Both the position numbers and the translations under genes were made by a program. A model generated the notes under the pieces. The model was given only the letters and a program-made list of their open reading frames with translations. It made no database searches and was not told the origin of the DNA. Of a DNA stretch of 64,000 nt, positions 10,801 through 24,107 are shown piece after piece; position 1 is the first letter of the stretch, and every line of letters starts with the position of its first letter. The DNA lies in contig CM064552.1 of assembly GCA_032716605.1 (NCBI GenBank), positions 4,673,103-4,737,102 of the forward strand, read 5' to 3'. This DNA is from Paralithodes platypus. Lineage: Eukaryota > Arthropoda > Malacostraca > Decapoda > Lithodidae.

Positions 10801-13800
10801 CGCCTTGTACGACATGCAATAGGATATGTGGGGCATATATTTTTCTATCTATCTATCTATTGTTCGACGTCTAACTCCCGTTGATGATGGCCATACAAAA
10901 AATGCCCCAAGTGGACCTATTCCCCATGAGGACAATCCATGGCAGTTTATGAAGGACTTACAGGACTGAACACTTAACTTAGGGACCGTCTGACTCAGAG
11001 GCCTTCTGTGTATTTCTAGCACATTTTCTACAGTGGTGGGCAACTAGTCCATCCACCAACCTGCCTTAACCTTAGGTAAGCAGTATGTATTTATTTAAGG
11101 TTGTCTCCCTTTAGATGGGTTGCCAACCAAGGCTGACGAGTCCCATCCACCCGGATTTTTATAAGGTTTACTTCCCTAGACAGATTGCCGACCAAGGCTG
11201 ACGAGTCCCATCCACTAAATGTGAAGGCCCCCCCACCTTTACCCACAGTAATGAAAACTAAATAGTAAAACAATACATTGATGTGGAAGATGTAGGATTA
11301 GGTTCAAGGATATATTTGAGGGAAAAAAGAGAGCGTCTTATGTATCAGAACATACAGAGTATTATGTCCAATAATATGAATTAAAATATAACAAACCAAT
11401 GAGGAGCAACTGTGGGGAGAAGAGTGGACTAAGGTGCCAAGCTAATATGACAAGAGTATAGTGTACCATGACGCTGTGGATACAACTGAGGATGGTTCGT
11501 GATGATGACCTACCGCGGTGGGTCAGGAGTGCTGGTACCACTGCCACCACCACCACCACCACCACCAGCCACACCACTTCCACTCCGGGCAGGGGAACCA
11601 GACGCTGACCTTCCACTATATATCAATTAAGGAACACCCCATTCTTGACATTAATCCTCCATAACAAACCCCAATGTACTTGAATAAATTAATGAAAGCA
11701 TATGGTCCTCCCGGGATTCGAATTCGAGACACCACACCCAGAACACAAGCACCTAAACCATTACACCACCAACGCAGTTAAAGGTTGAGTACACGATCAT
11801 GATTAATATCCATTTTCGAATTCTGGATATCAAACTAATCATGTACTCAGACCCAACTGCATTATGGATAGCCTAATGTTTTAGTGAGAGGAAAGAGCAA
11901 TGAATGGGGCCAAGATCACTAGGACCGGCCTCGCTAGACATTAGTTCCTGAACCTATAGATATTAAGGAACACCCCGTTCTTAACATCAATCCTCCATTA
12001 CCAACAATCAACAACAGTAACCACTAAAGTCCATTCACTATAAGTAGGCTAAACAATGGTGACTCCTAACCTCTGTAACTCAAGAGGGCTGGAGCAAATG
12101 GGCTGTAAATATCCACACCTAATCCCTACCTGAGCTGAGCGATCTCTGCCATACCCATAGCTTACTCTGACTGTTCCTTTTACTTATATATTTTCTAGAT
12201 CTCAAGTAACGGTGTCTTTTCCGTGGATCAACCTCCCTACTGCCAACCGAAAAGTTGGCAGATTGGGAGCCAAAGCGTCACATTTTCCCCTTGCCCCTCA
12301 ACTTTCCCTTCATAATTGCTGAGGGGCACAGGGCCTTGGGTGGGGCCTTGGGTGGGGCTTTGGTTTCCCGGGCGTTTCCGCACCCTCCTCAGCTCCCTGC
12401 CTTAGAGTGGCTTCGGTCACCCGGGCTTTGTTAGTGGTAAGCAGAGAGAGTTTTGTGGGGGCTCTCTATGGCCTTGGCCTTGCTTGGGACCTTGGGGCTG
12501 TTCGGCCAGGCAGCCTGGGGAACAACAACAACAACAACCTAACTCTTCCTAATTGATAGAAATATTAGCTCGATTACTCTAGTTGTTTTGGAGTTATAGA
12601 GGTTACTGGATACAATTTCTAGCCTAACTGTAATGAATGGACTATAGTACCTCACAACCTATTGAATATTATCTTGTAGCATCATATAGACAATTTGTAA
12701 ATATGTATGTATAGTTGCCTACAAAAGTTCTGTTCCTTGTCGTGATCTAATATATGAAATTAAAATTATTATGAATGAATTGTGAGTGTGGTTTCTTTTA
12801 ATTATCAGTTGACTAATCAGCTAAGGTAACTACAGTACTTGATAAGGAACTACACTCGTAATACAATCATGCGCATTATATTTCCATGCATAAGATCACA
12901 GAGAGGAAGAAACTTATGTGGGCAACTGTACATTTTATAATAATACAAATTTCTGTCCGTTGTCATAGCGGTTTAATACTTCTCAATGTTTTACACCTAA
13001 TCCTTGCTCCTATATCATATAGAGTAGATTTCCATTTGCATATCTGTATCATAAGGTAAGGCCACTTTGGGATGTGTCACAGTACTGTATCATAATAATT
13101 TTGATGAGCTATCTATCTATCTATCTATTGCCTGACGCCGTGATACCCGAAGAGGTGGCCACGAACGAACCGCTCCCATGAACCTCTGTCCCCAGTCAGT
13201 CGACGCCCCTCCCCACAACCAGCACCGCCTTCGTTCATGTACTTCATCACTCCATCCTTCCACCTCTCATTCGGTCTACCTCTCCCTCTCTGTCCCTCCA
13301 CCTCGCTCTCGTACACCCTCTTAGTCATTCTCTCGCTTTCCTAGCTGAGCTAATTTATTTAATTACTCTGCCTTAGATATTTCAGTCCCTGGCTGGGGAT
13401 ATAGCTGAATAATTATTTCTATCTATCTATCTATCTATCTACAGTATCTACTCAGGCACATTCCCCATTTTTTTCTTTCTAACTCATGCAATTCAAGTGT
13501 ATCACAAATACAAGTGGTATTCTGTGTTAGTAGAGTCAGCTCTGTTTTAGCTGATAGTAAACAGTATCCATATTAGTACCAAGATTCATAATTAACAAGA
13601 TAATTCACTACAATACCTAATCAATCAAGGTGGGTACATGGCGAATTACCGTTCGCTGAAAACAAACAGGTTATAAACAGAAGTACGCAATTCACCAGTT
13701 GCGAATTTACTTCTATAAGGAAGTTGGAGCTGTAGACATCGATATTTAGCAGAATTACCAGATAAAATAAGGTTGTAGTTCATTTATAAATACATAAAAC

Positions 13801-16800
13801 TCAATTCAACATACTCTTTAGCTATCAGAAACCTACATTATTATTGTATTTTTGTTTACTATCGATGTCTACAGCTCCAACTTCCTTATAGCCTGAAATT
13901 CGCAAGTGGTCAATTTGTCCCTGTCTCTACCACCCCCCCCCCCCTCTATTTATTGTTTAATTGTTTATCACTGTATCAGGTTTAGAGTGTTTCTAATCTA
14001 CACAAAGTTCCAAATGTTTAGAACAATATAAATTATGAAAATACAACAATGACACGATACATTGATCTAAGAATAATATGACACACTGAAACATTACAAG
14101 TCTTAATTAACCCTTGCAAGATATGAGGACACGTTCCTTTCTTTTAATCTGGCTATTACTAGATGATTTTATTCAGCTTACGAAAGAATTGTGGGAGTCA
14201 GTGTTGAGATAGATATACTGTACCCTTTGATTTCTGGAGGGCTTTCCAAAGCTGTATACAATAATCTAATGATAGCCAGAATAAAGTGTCAAAATGTGTC
14301 ATGATTCTCAAGGGTTAAACAAAATATAGCTTGAATAATTATATACTCACTAATACATAACACTGAAGGAAGAATAAATGTTAAATATACAGACCGATAA
14401 AAACAAAATAAAAACAAAATGTATTACTGTACAGTATAAGTCTTGCACTAGATATCGGTAAAAAACTTGGAAATAGATAAAAAGCTTGCACTATACAGTA
14501 TATATGTCTGGCTATAAAACTATAGATAAGAAATACTGTAAAATATTAATTAAAATACAACTATAAACCTTAGAAAAGAATAATAAACTTCCACTAAAAT
14601 TTACTATAAAAATTATACATGGCTAATGACCTCAGGAATGAATAATAAACTTGCACTAGATATGGATAAAACATTCAAACATGACCATAAGCCTTAAGAA
14701 TGAATACAAAACTTGCACTACTGTTAATACAGCTATATAAATTAAATAAGACTATAAACCTCAAGAATGAATAATACATTTGCACAAAATATGAGTATAA
14801 ATTATGAGTAAAATAAACATTAAGAATGTATAATAAACTTACACTAAATATGGCTATACAATTTAAGGTTTATACCTTAAGAATGAATAATAAACTTGCA
14901 GGAGAGACGGGTATGAAAACTGTCGACTCACCCACTGGTCGAGGATTTGAGATCAATGGCATCGAGGTCGTCTTGCGAGCGGTTGAGTTTGCCGAGTGTG
15001 AGGAAGGAGTCAGCCAGCACTGCCTTGGCCGTGGACAGGTCATGTGAAAGTCGAGTCACCAGGGAGCCGGCGCGCTTTGCTAAGTCTTGTAGACTCACTA
15101 ACGATGTCTCTTGGGCCGAGTCCGTTTCCAGACGATCTAGCCCGCGACTCTGAGGGAAGTATGTATGTATGTACTGTATGTATATATTCAGGCACATACC
15201 CCATAGCTGGGGGTGGTCGACTCGAGACAGAGCCTGAACAGGGACAACACAACATAAAACAAATATATATATAAATTCACACACATCTAGGTTGCCCAGG
15301 AGAAGACCCAAAGACCAAGGATCACTACAGCCCTCCTGATGGAAGTAATATTAGTAAATCATTGTGAATTACTGTCTAATGTAAGTACTGTATAAATTTG
15401 TGAATTGCTGTCCATTTCGATCCATGTCTCCTTTAACCTTATCTGGCTTGAGACAGATCTTTTTGGACACTTTGTAAAAAAAGTAAATGGAAATGTATTT
15501 TCAATTTATTCTTGTTATAATTGGATGATGTTATATAGCTAAGGAAGGGTCTATAGCAATCAAAGGAGCTAACTCAATCTCAATTATCCCTCTGAATGTC
15601 ACAGATTCTTCCTAAATTGTATAAAATCATCTAATATTAGCCAAAATACCCTTTTAACTATACTCTGTGTCTTTTCAACTGACGATAAACTGAATCCCTT
15701 AGCAGCTAATTTATCGATAATTAATGGTAAAATATGAAACTGATGTATCTGAATTAATACAAGATCAAGTTTAATATGATTAGCATCATATTTAACTACA
15801 AAATCTTTAAAATAACTGATAAATCTTGGTGAGAACTATGCAATTAACCGTCAGTTGAAAGACACAGAGCATATAGAGGACCTCCAACTCTGCCCAGCAC
15901 TACACATTTCTTACATCGTCCTTCTTGTCATTATCGAGAGACTTGAGTTCACCCTTGAGCTGCTTCTCGTAGGCCCTGGCGGCATCCAGCTGGCGGAGGA
16001 GGTACTTGCGTTGGTCGTGTCTGAGGCGCCGTGTCTCCTGCAGTAGAGTCCTCGCCTCACCCACCGAACACCGCACCTCCGACCTCAGTACCGCCACAGC
16101 TTGGTCATGGTCTCGCACCTCAAGGATTAGGTCATTCATTAGTTCATCGAGTGTGGTGATATACATACAGGGCGCCAAACGAAAGCCGAATCCATTATTT
16201 TTAGTCTTTATTGTTGTAAATGCATAGAAAAAATTATGGTTTATAGTTCAAATTATGTCTTCATAAGTGATAAAATGGTTAAAACAATGCTATCTCAGGT
16301 TAACTTTTTGTATTCCTTCTCATATTCATTCAAGTCTTCAAACAAAATTGGTCCGGTTTGAAACCCTGTATAATACATACTGTACATACATGAATGATTC
16401 ATACTGACAGGTAGATGGACTGGGTGGGGGAAAACACAGGAAAGAGTTTTGATTCTTTATTCTCTAACGTGTTGGGCTATGGACAACCAATCTTCAGAGA
16501 GACTGAAGATCGGTTGTCCACAGCTCGAAACATTAGAGAATAAAGAATCAAAGCTCTTTCCTGTGTTTTCCCGCACCCAATCCATCCACATACAGTACAC
16601 ACATAAATAATTATATACAGTACATACATATATTAAAAAAACTAACTGTCATGCTTGTCTGTATTACGTAGGTTGATAATGAGGAGTAAAGGTAAACCAT
16701 GTTGACCTGGATAATATGCAGTAGCCCAGATACAAAACAAATATTAATAATGCAGTGAAGCGCAGTTTAGTGCATACAACAACAGAGATAAAACAGAGCG

Positions 16801-19800
16801 ATCGCAAAACATTTGTCCATAGACATTATATAAAATATATATGTATGAAAAGATGGTGTCATACAATATTCCCATGAACAAAATACATGGTGGTACTCCA
16901 CAGTACATAAGATCAGTGATGGAATATGCAAGCCTTGCCTGGGCTTCTAACCTAGCTGAAACACATCACAAGACCTTGCAGACTATTCAAAACATACCGG
17001 TAGCCCTATAAACCATTACAGGCTGCACAGGTACTACACCAACAGATCCCCTACATCAAGAAACCAAAGTCCTCAAAGTCAAAGACCACCTGGACATGAG
17101 AGGCACTCAATTCCTGGCTGCAGCCTCCACAAACCAACATCATCCACTGTCAAACAGATTTGAGATCTTGGTAGAGATGGAAGACGAACCAGAAGAGACC
17201 AGGCTCGTTGGGGATTCCATCCTACGAGGACAGGTCGAAGAGTTCTGTGACAGAGTCCCAAATCGACGAAAAAGATTTTGCATCCCAGGAGCTGGACTGG
17301 ACGACATTGTGGAAGCCTTCGAAGATACCACAAAGGATGCAAACGAAAATACCCTTTTTGTCATCCATGCTGGTTCAAATGACATCATGCGCACCAGATC
17401 CGAAGAGTTGATGGAGAAATATCGCAAGATGATCCAGCACTACAAAAACAAGTCAAGGAATATCATCATCTCAGGCATTCTCCCAAAGATCGACGCTACT
17501 GACAAATTCTACGACAAGGCCTTCAGCACAAATAGCCGACTAAAATATTTGTGTCTGAAGGAAGAAGTTGAATTCATCAACCTCTGGGATAATTTCTATA
17601 ACCAGCCTACTCTGTTCCGCAAGGATGGCACTCATCTAAAACCTGTGGGTTCAGCACGCATGGGTCGTCTCCTACACGAAGCAGTCCGCAGCTATGGATC
17701 AAAAAACGCCATCCGAGAAGAAGCAGCAGTGACATAAATCATCCAACGCCAAGCAAAAAACAGAGGCAACCGAGGACCACCAGCGATAAGGACCGAAGAC
17801 AGCGAGGACCGAGGACAGCCATGAACATACATGTAGATCCGACAAGAACCAACAATATTATTAAAGAGTGTTCCGTGAGTTCTAAAATAACAAATTTAAA
17901 GGTTTTCTATGCAAACGCTCGTAGCATACGCAATAAATTTTCAGATTTAGAGGAGCTAGTGTTTACAGAAAATTATGATGTGATTCGCATAACAGAATCT
18001 TGGCTTAATACAGAAGATAGAGACTTTTTAGCAGAGTATTCACTTCCCAGTTATGTAATGTTTGAGAAAAGCCGAATAAATCGAAATGGAGGTGGCGTTT
18101 TACTTTATATCAAAGAAAGTCTTAACCCTACCCTCTTGTCAAAACCTCAAATTGTGAACGTCGACACATCTTTTGTGCTAATAAAGAATAATAAAGGTAC
18201 AAAAATAATACTTGCGTTAATATACAGACCTCCAGCTCAATCAGTGCAAACTGACTGAGAAATTTACGAACAAATTGCAGATGTAAGTAACTCACAAGAT
18301 ACCGTAATTTTTGGCGACTTTAATTTACCTATGACCAAGTGGGGCGATACTCTTACTCCGGACATGACTTGTATACGAACTTGCAAGAGAGTTCGCTTTA
18401 TCAATTTGTTCGAACACCGACCCGTGGTAATAACGTTCTTGACATTGTACTGTACTTGCAACAAAAGAAGAATTAATAGAGAATTTGAATGTTGGTGATG
18501 AATTCAGTAACAGCGACCATCGTACGATAACTTTCACTTTAAACTTTACTAGTAACGAACCAAATAGTAGCATCGAAAAAGTCCCTAATTTCAAGAAAGC
18601 AAACTTTCATAAACTTAGAGCTATGTTTAAAGAAACTGACTGGAGCTTTTTAATTAACAATAACGACATAAATACATCTTGGAAGTTATTCGAAACCACT
18701 TACCTAAAGCAGTGCAAGACTGCATACCATCGAAAATACGGCGTCCAGGCCATAATAATAAGCCCAAATGGTGGAATAAAGATATTTCAAACTGCCTGCT
18801 TGCTAAAAAATTTGCTAATGATAGATTAAATCCTCACAAAATGACGAAGAACGGGTGAAATTTGTAGAGCTACGACGCAAAGCCAAAAAGTTAATTAAGC
18901 AAAGTAAAAAGACCCTAGAGTTACATATTGCGAATCAAAGTAAAACAAACCCGAAAGAATTCTATAGTTATATCAGAAAGAAAAAAGTAGTTACTTCAAC
19001 TGTTGGACCGTTAGTCGATGAAAATGGAGAATACACCAAAGACGAAGTACAAATGAGTAATGCCCTCAATACCTTCTTTGCATCAGTTTTTACAACCGAA
19101 GACCTCAGTGATATCCCTACACCATCGCCGATTCAGATTGATAATTCAGATGTTCTAAGCAATATCACCGTTACAGAGAGAGAAGTATTGAATTGTTTAG
19201 ATAAACTCAAGGTAAATAAAACGCCTGGACCTGATACAATCTCGCCTAGAGTTCTAAAGGAAGCTAAGGATGAGCTCTCCAAACCACTGACATTACTATT
19301 CAATAAATCCTTGCAGTCTGGAACTATGCCTGATCAGTGGAAGATAGCCAACGTAACACCGATATTCAAAAAAGGCAGCAAATCCCTACCCAGTAACTAT
19401 CGTCCAATTAGCTTAACCTCAGTTGTATGTAAAATGCTAGAAACGGTCATAAGAGACAGACTCGTAAATCACTTAGAGGAAAATAACATACTTAAAGATA
19501 CTCTACACGGCTTTCGTAAGAAACGTTCCTGTTTAACAAACCTCTTAGACTTCTTCCACGATATCCTCAACCTCTACGATGAGAGTAAAGCTGTAGATAT
19601 TATATACCTTGATTTTCAAAAGGCCTTTGACAAAGTTCCCCACAAACGTTTACTGCTAAAACTAAAAGCGCATGGAATACAAGACGGTGTGTTGAAATGG
19701 ATAGAAAATTGGCTCAGCGACAGAAAGCAAAGAGTAGTCATAAACGGTAAGGCATCTAAATGGACCAATGTAAGTAGCGGGGTACCCCAGGGATCGGTAC

Positions 19801-22800
19801 TAGGACCAATTCTCTTTCTAATTTACATCAACGACATAGATGAGGGTCTCACCTGTACAATCTCAAAATTTGCTGACGATACAAAAATTGCAAATAGCGT
19901 ACTCTCAAAAGAACAAGTTGACGATATGCAACACAATCTAGATAAATTGTCACATTGGGCCCAAATTTGGCAAATGAGTTTCAATGCGGATAAATGTAAA
20001 GTACTGTACTACATATCGGATACCTAAATGAGAAAGCAAACTATTCGATGAATGGCACTCAGCTTAAGAATGTAAACAGAGAAACCGATCTGGGAGTAAC
20101 AATATCGAGTAACCTAAAACCGAGTCAACAATGTTCAGAAGTTGTTAAGAAGGCAAACAAAATAATTGGCTTTAAAGGCAGGTCATTTGAGCATAAATCC
20201 AAAGACGTTATCCTAACCCTTTACAATTCCTTAGTCCGCCCTCTTCTGGAATACTGCGTTCAATGCTGGTGCCCTTATTACCAAAAAGACATAAACAAGC
20301 TAGAACGAGTTCAACGTAGAGTTACCAAAATGATACCTAGCCTAAAGAACAAACCATACGAAGAGCGTCTTAAAGAATTAAATCTATTTCCTTTAACCCA
20401 GTGCTGATTAAGAGGTGACTTAATTCAAGTGTTCAAAATCATCAAAGGCATCGACAATATGAACTGTAGTAAGTACTTCACTATCGACCAATCTAATTAC
20501 ACGCGGGGAAACGGTTGCAAAATTATTGGTAAATCTTTTAACTCACACGAATCTAAGAATTTCTTCTTCAATCGAGTTGTCAACTTGTGGAATGGGCTTC
20601 CCCGAGACGTTATAGACTGCAGCACCGTTGATTCATTTAAACTCCGCCTAGACAAATATCTCGCATCAAACTGACGACTGACTGCGTTTGTAAATTAATA
20701 ACTTTATTTTATCCTCCCCTCAGTTACTAACCCATATGTCCCCTACTAACTTCCTAGTCCTGCCACGGACATTAGTTCCAGGGCAGTAGTTCCCTTTCCA
20801 ATGTTCCCTTACCCACTCTATACCACTGTTTGGACACTTGATCCTCAGTGTTTTGGAGGACAAGCAGCCTAGAAGGGTCACTAGATATGTTGTTGCTTGA
20901 TTTCCTTTGTACTCCTTTGTACTTTGTACACTACACTACATGGCAACACACCCATAGACACCAAGGAATATCAAAACAACACCCAGCACACGGTATCACA
21001 CACAAATACTGTCATCTCTCCCTCCCTGCCCACCCCAAACCAGCTTCCAGAAGCACATCGATACCCATATCTCTCGCCGTTCCATCAAATCACTCATAGA
21101 CAACACGCAGCTGCAGGCACGACCTCCCGAAACCCATCCTTCTGAATCCTCCCTTCCTTGCAGACAGAGATGTAGGCACCATCCAGCTCTTCTGAGCTAT
21201 CAGAAGAGACTGGATATCTCCGTCATAGCCTTGACACCTGCCCGGGATGCAACACAGCACCCCAAACTATTAAACACATCATAGAAGACTGCATTCTACA
21301 CAATCACTTATCCCAACAACATAATCTACACTCCATGAGAGCCCTGTGGGAAAGCCCGATCGTAGCCATGGCCTTCCTTAGGGACTCGGGGCTGTTCGGC
21401 CAGGCAGCCTAGGGAACGACAACAACAACAAAATAAATGGGAATTACCTATGGGCAAATATTTCGTGACTGCTCTGTATAAACCACCCTCTTTTTTCTTA
21501 AATTTTATACTATAATGAGCAAAACGAGAACTTGATACTATCTATCAAGGTGCAGTTTTACATAGTGCTAGGGTTTATGAAGATGGTAGATAACCCCAAA
21601 ACAATTGACTAAGAAATGGTAGATGTAGAGGTACCTTGTGTCCGTCTGCCTCCCTGTGTGCCACGACCGTACAGTCCCTACACAGCGGCACCCGGCAGGA
21701 GTCGCACCAGAAGTTGATGCGGGCGGAGTGTGCCGGGCAGGTGTCCCGCGGGGTGGTGGAGCAGGAAGCATCGTGTAGGTTCAGGGACGACATGTTCAGC
21801 AGGATGGTACAGAGCTGCGTGTTGTCTGGCAGGCTGTCCGCTGATTTGCCCTCCGTCACACGGGAACATGTCGGGCACACCACCTGCAATGTCAGAGCAC
21901 ATTATAGTCAATGGGTCACACTCTAAACATACAATGGTATAATAAAGGTATTAAGGGGGTAGTGGCTAGATTTTTGGTTAGTTAATATATTTATTAATTT
22001 GTTTTTAAGTTTCCTCGCTAGACCTCCATCAAGCTTTAAAAAACACCCCTAGAGCACCCTTCAAGATAAATTTGTAAAAAAAATTCGGTAGAAAAATGTC
22101 TCGGCCGAAGGCCGGATTCCTCTAAAAAAAAAACAGGCTCGCTATCGCTCGCCAGGAAAAAAATAAGACACCTAAATGGCACGAAAGGTCTTAAAATTGT
22201 CAACTAATGGGCCGAACTTCATAAAATCTCAAAATTAATACTGTATGTTAAACATGAGGGTAAAGGGGGGCCAAAAAACAAAACAAAAAACGAAACATCG
22301 CCCTTTAAAATGGTATATAAGATCAAAAACAGAGCTGTACGTCAGGCTGTCTGCTGATTTATTCTATGTCACACAAGAAAATGTCGGACACACCATCTGC
22401 GATTTTGATTGGTCGTTTTGTCGTTTTACTGAGTTCGTCAAAGTTTTGGTTTGTTTGTTTTGCAAGTTCTACATTATAATATCAGAACGCAGAATAGTCG
22501 ATGGGCCGTACTTTAAGAAAAATGTACCGTACATATTTAGTTTGAAATGGTTCTCAAAAATAACAATAGCAAACAAAGCCCTCTATAATAATTAAACAAA
22601 ATCCTAATAATCCCCAAACCATCACACTCTCTACCCACTAACACTCTTTCTTATACCCTATTCTTACCTTGCCACCGGAGAAGCCCTTCCTGAGACATGC
22701 TAGACAGGCGGTGTGGAAGCAGGAGAGGAACTTTGGCCTGTGAGCCCCGTCATCGAATCTCCGGCAGCACCCCCCACAGGTCAACACGGACCGTAGGGGC

Positions 22801-24027
22801 GTGGCCAGGCCCTCAGTCATGCTGGTAGACACGCCCCCTCCACCGCCACCACCGCCGCCACCACCTGGGGACAACACAAAACATGTATTAGTCATGGGAA
22901 AAGGGACACAGGTTCAAAGATACTAACTCCTTTAAACCCGTGTGACGCCATATGGTGCAATATCAGCCCTATCAGCCTTGTGGTGAACTAAGCTCCATCC
23001 CCTGCCCCTCCTTCACTCCCACAAGCCTTTCCCTACTCCCCCACCATCTTCCCAACCCAAAAGTACTCCCAACCATCTCCCCTTGCCCCCCTATCTCTCT
23101 GTGATTACATCACCTTTCCCGGGAGCAAGTCAGTGGTATACTGACCAAGTGAAAGAGAGGGCGACTCACCACATTCTCTGAGCCCATGTGATCAACACAC
23201 ACACACACATACATACACACAGACGAATACTGATCAATTTTCAATCCCACACGTATATATGAGCGCACAGCGTACGCTCGAGGAGACGTGGAATGTTGCT
23301 TGAGGCTCTCGCGGTGATAAACAAAGAACAAAGTAACATAGAACCATGGGGTTTTCACTCACCATTCTTGAGTTGAATGAAGGTATGTGATCATGATACT
23401 TTATTGAATAATGTATTCATAGTATGTATTACTCTTTCAACTTTGGGGGAGACACTTGTTACACTCTCCTCAAAGGGTTAATAAAAAGATACCTGGCATA
23501 ATAAACATTAATTGACTACCGGTACTTGCGAGTATCAGGCTATGAGGGAGTTGGAGCTATACACATACAGTATATATAAAACATAATTTCAATAATAATG
23601 TAGTTTTCTGATGGATAGAAAGTACAATTAATATGGATTTATGTATACATATACAGTGTGTACTACGACCGTATTTTAGCTGATAATTCTGCTAAATATC
23701 GATCTCTAAAACTCCAACTTCTTATAGCCAGATAAGGGCCTACTCGCTTAATCACCAAATCACCAAATCACCATTCCCAAACAATAACAAAAATCACAAA
23801 CTAACTCTTAACATTCCAAGAGCAATAACGAAAATCCATTGTGTGACTGGATAAAGAGAGAGTCAATTAGTGAGTGCTGCCTGGCGACCCCTGCCAACCC
23901 ACTCCACTATAAAGCCTGAACAATAAAATTGACTCTCCGAAATAATGTTGTTCGGTTCTGTTTTCACACAATAGATAGATAGATGCAGTAGTTTATATAT
24001 GTGTATATATATATATATATATATACC

Positions 24028-24107
<80 letters not shown>

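Larger units (their letters stand above)
17147..20930 (+). mobile_element. CR1-type LINE, nearly complete, nested in another LINE
   Basis: In order: the C-terminal part of ORF1 with an esterase-like domain, then ORF2 with an apurinic-type endonuclease, a reverse transcriptase and a C-terminal domain, then about 250 bp of 3' UTR ending in short CTTTGTACTC-type repeats, as CR1 elements do. Several stops and frameshifts interrupt ORF2, so it is inactive. The 5' end lies inside ORF1. The 3' UTR reappears inverted at 50670-50803. Confidence 0.85.
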
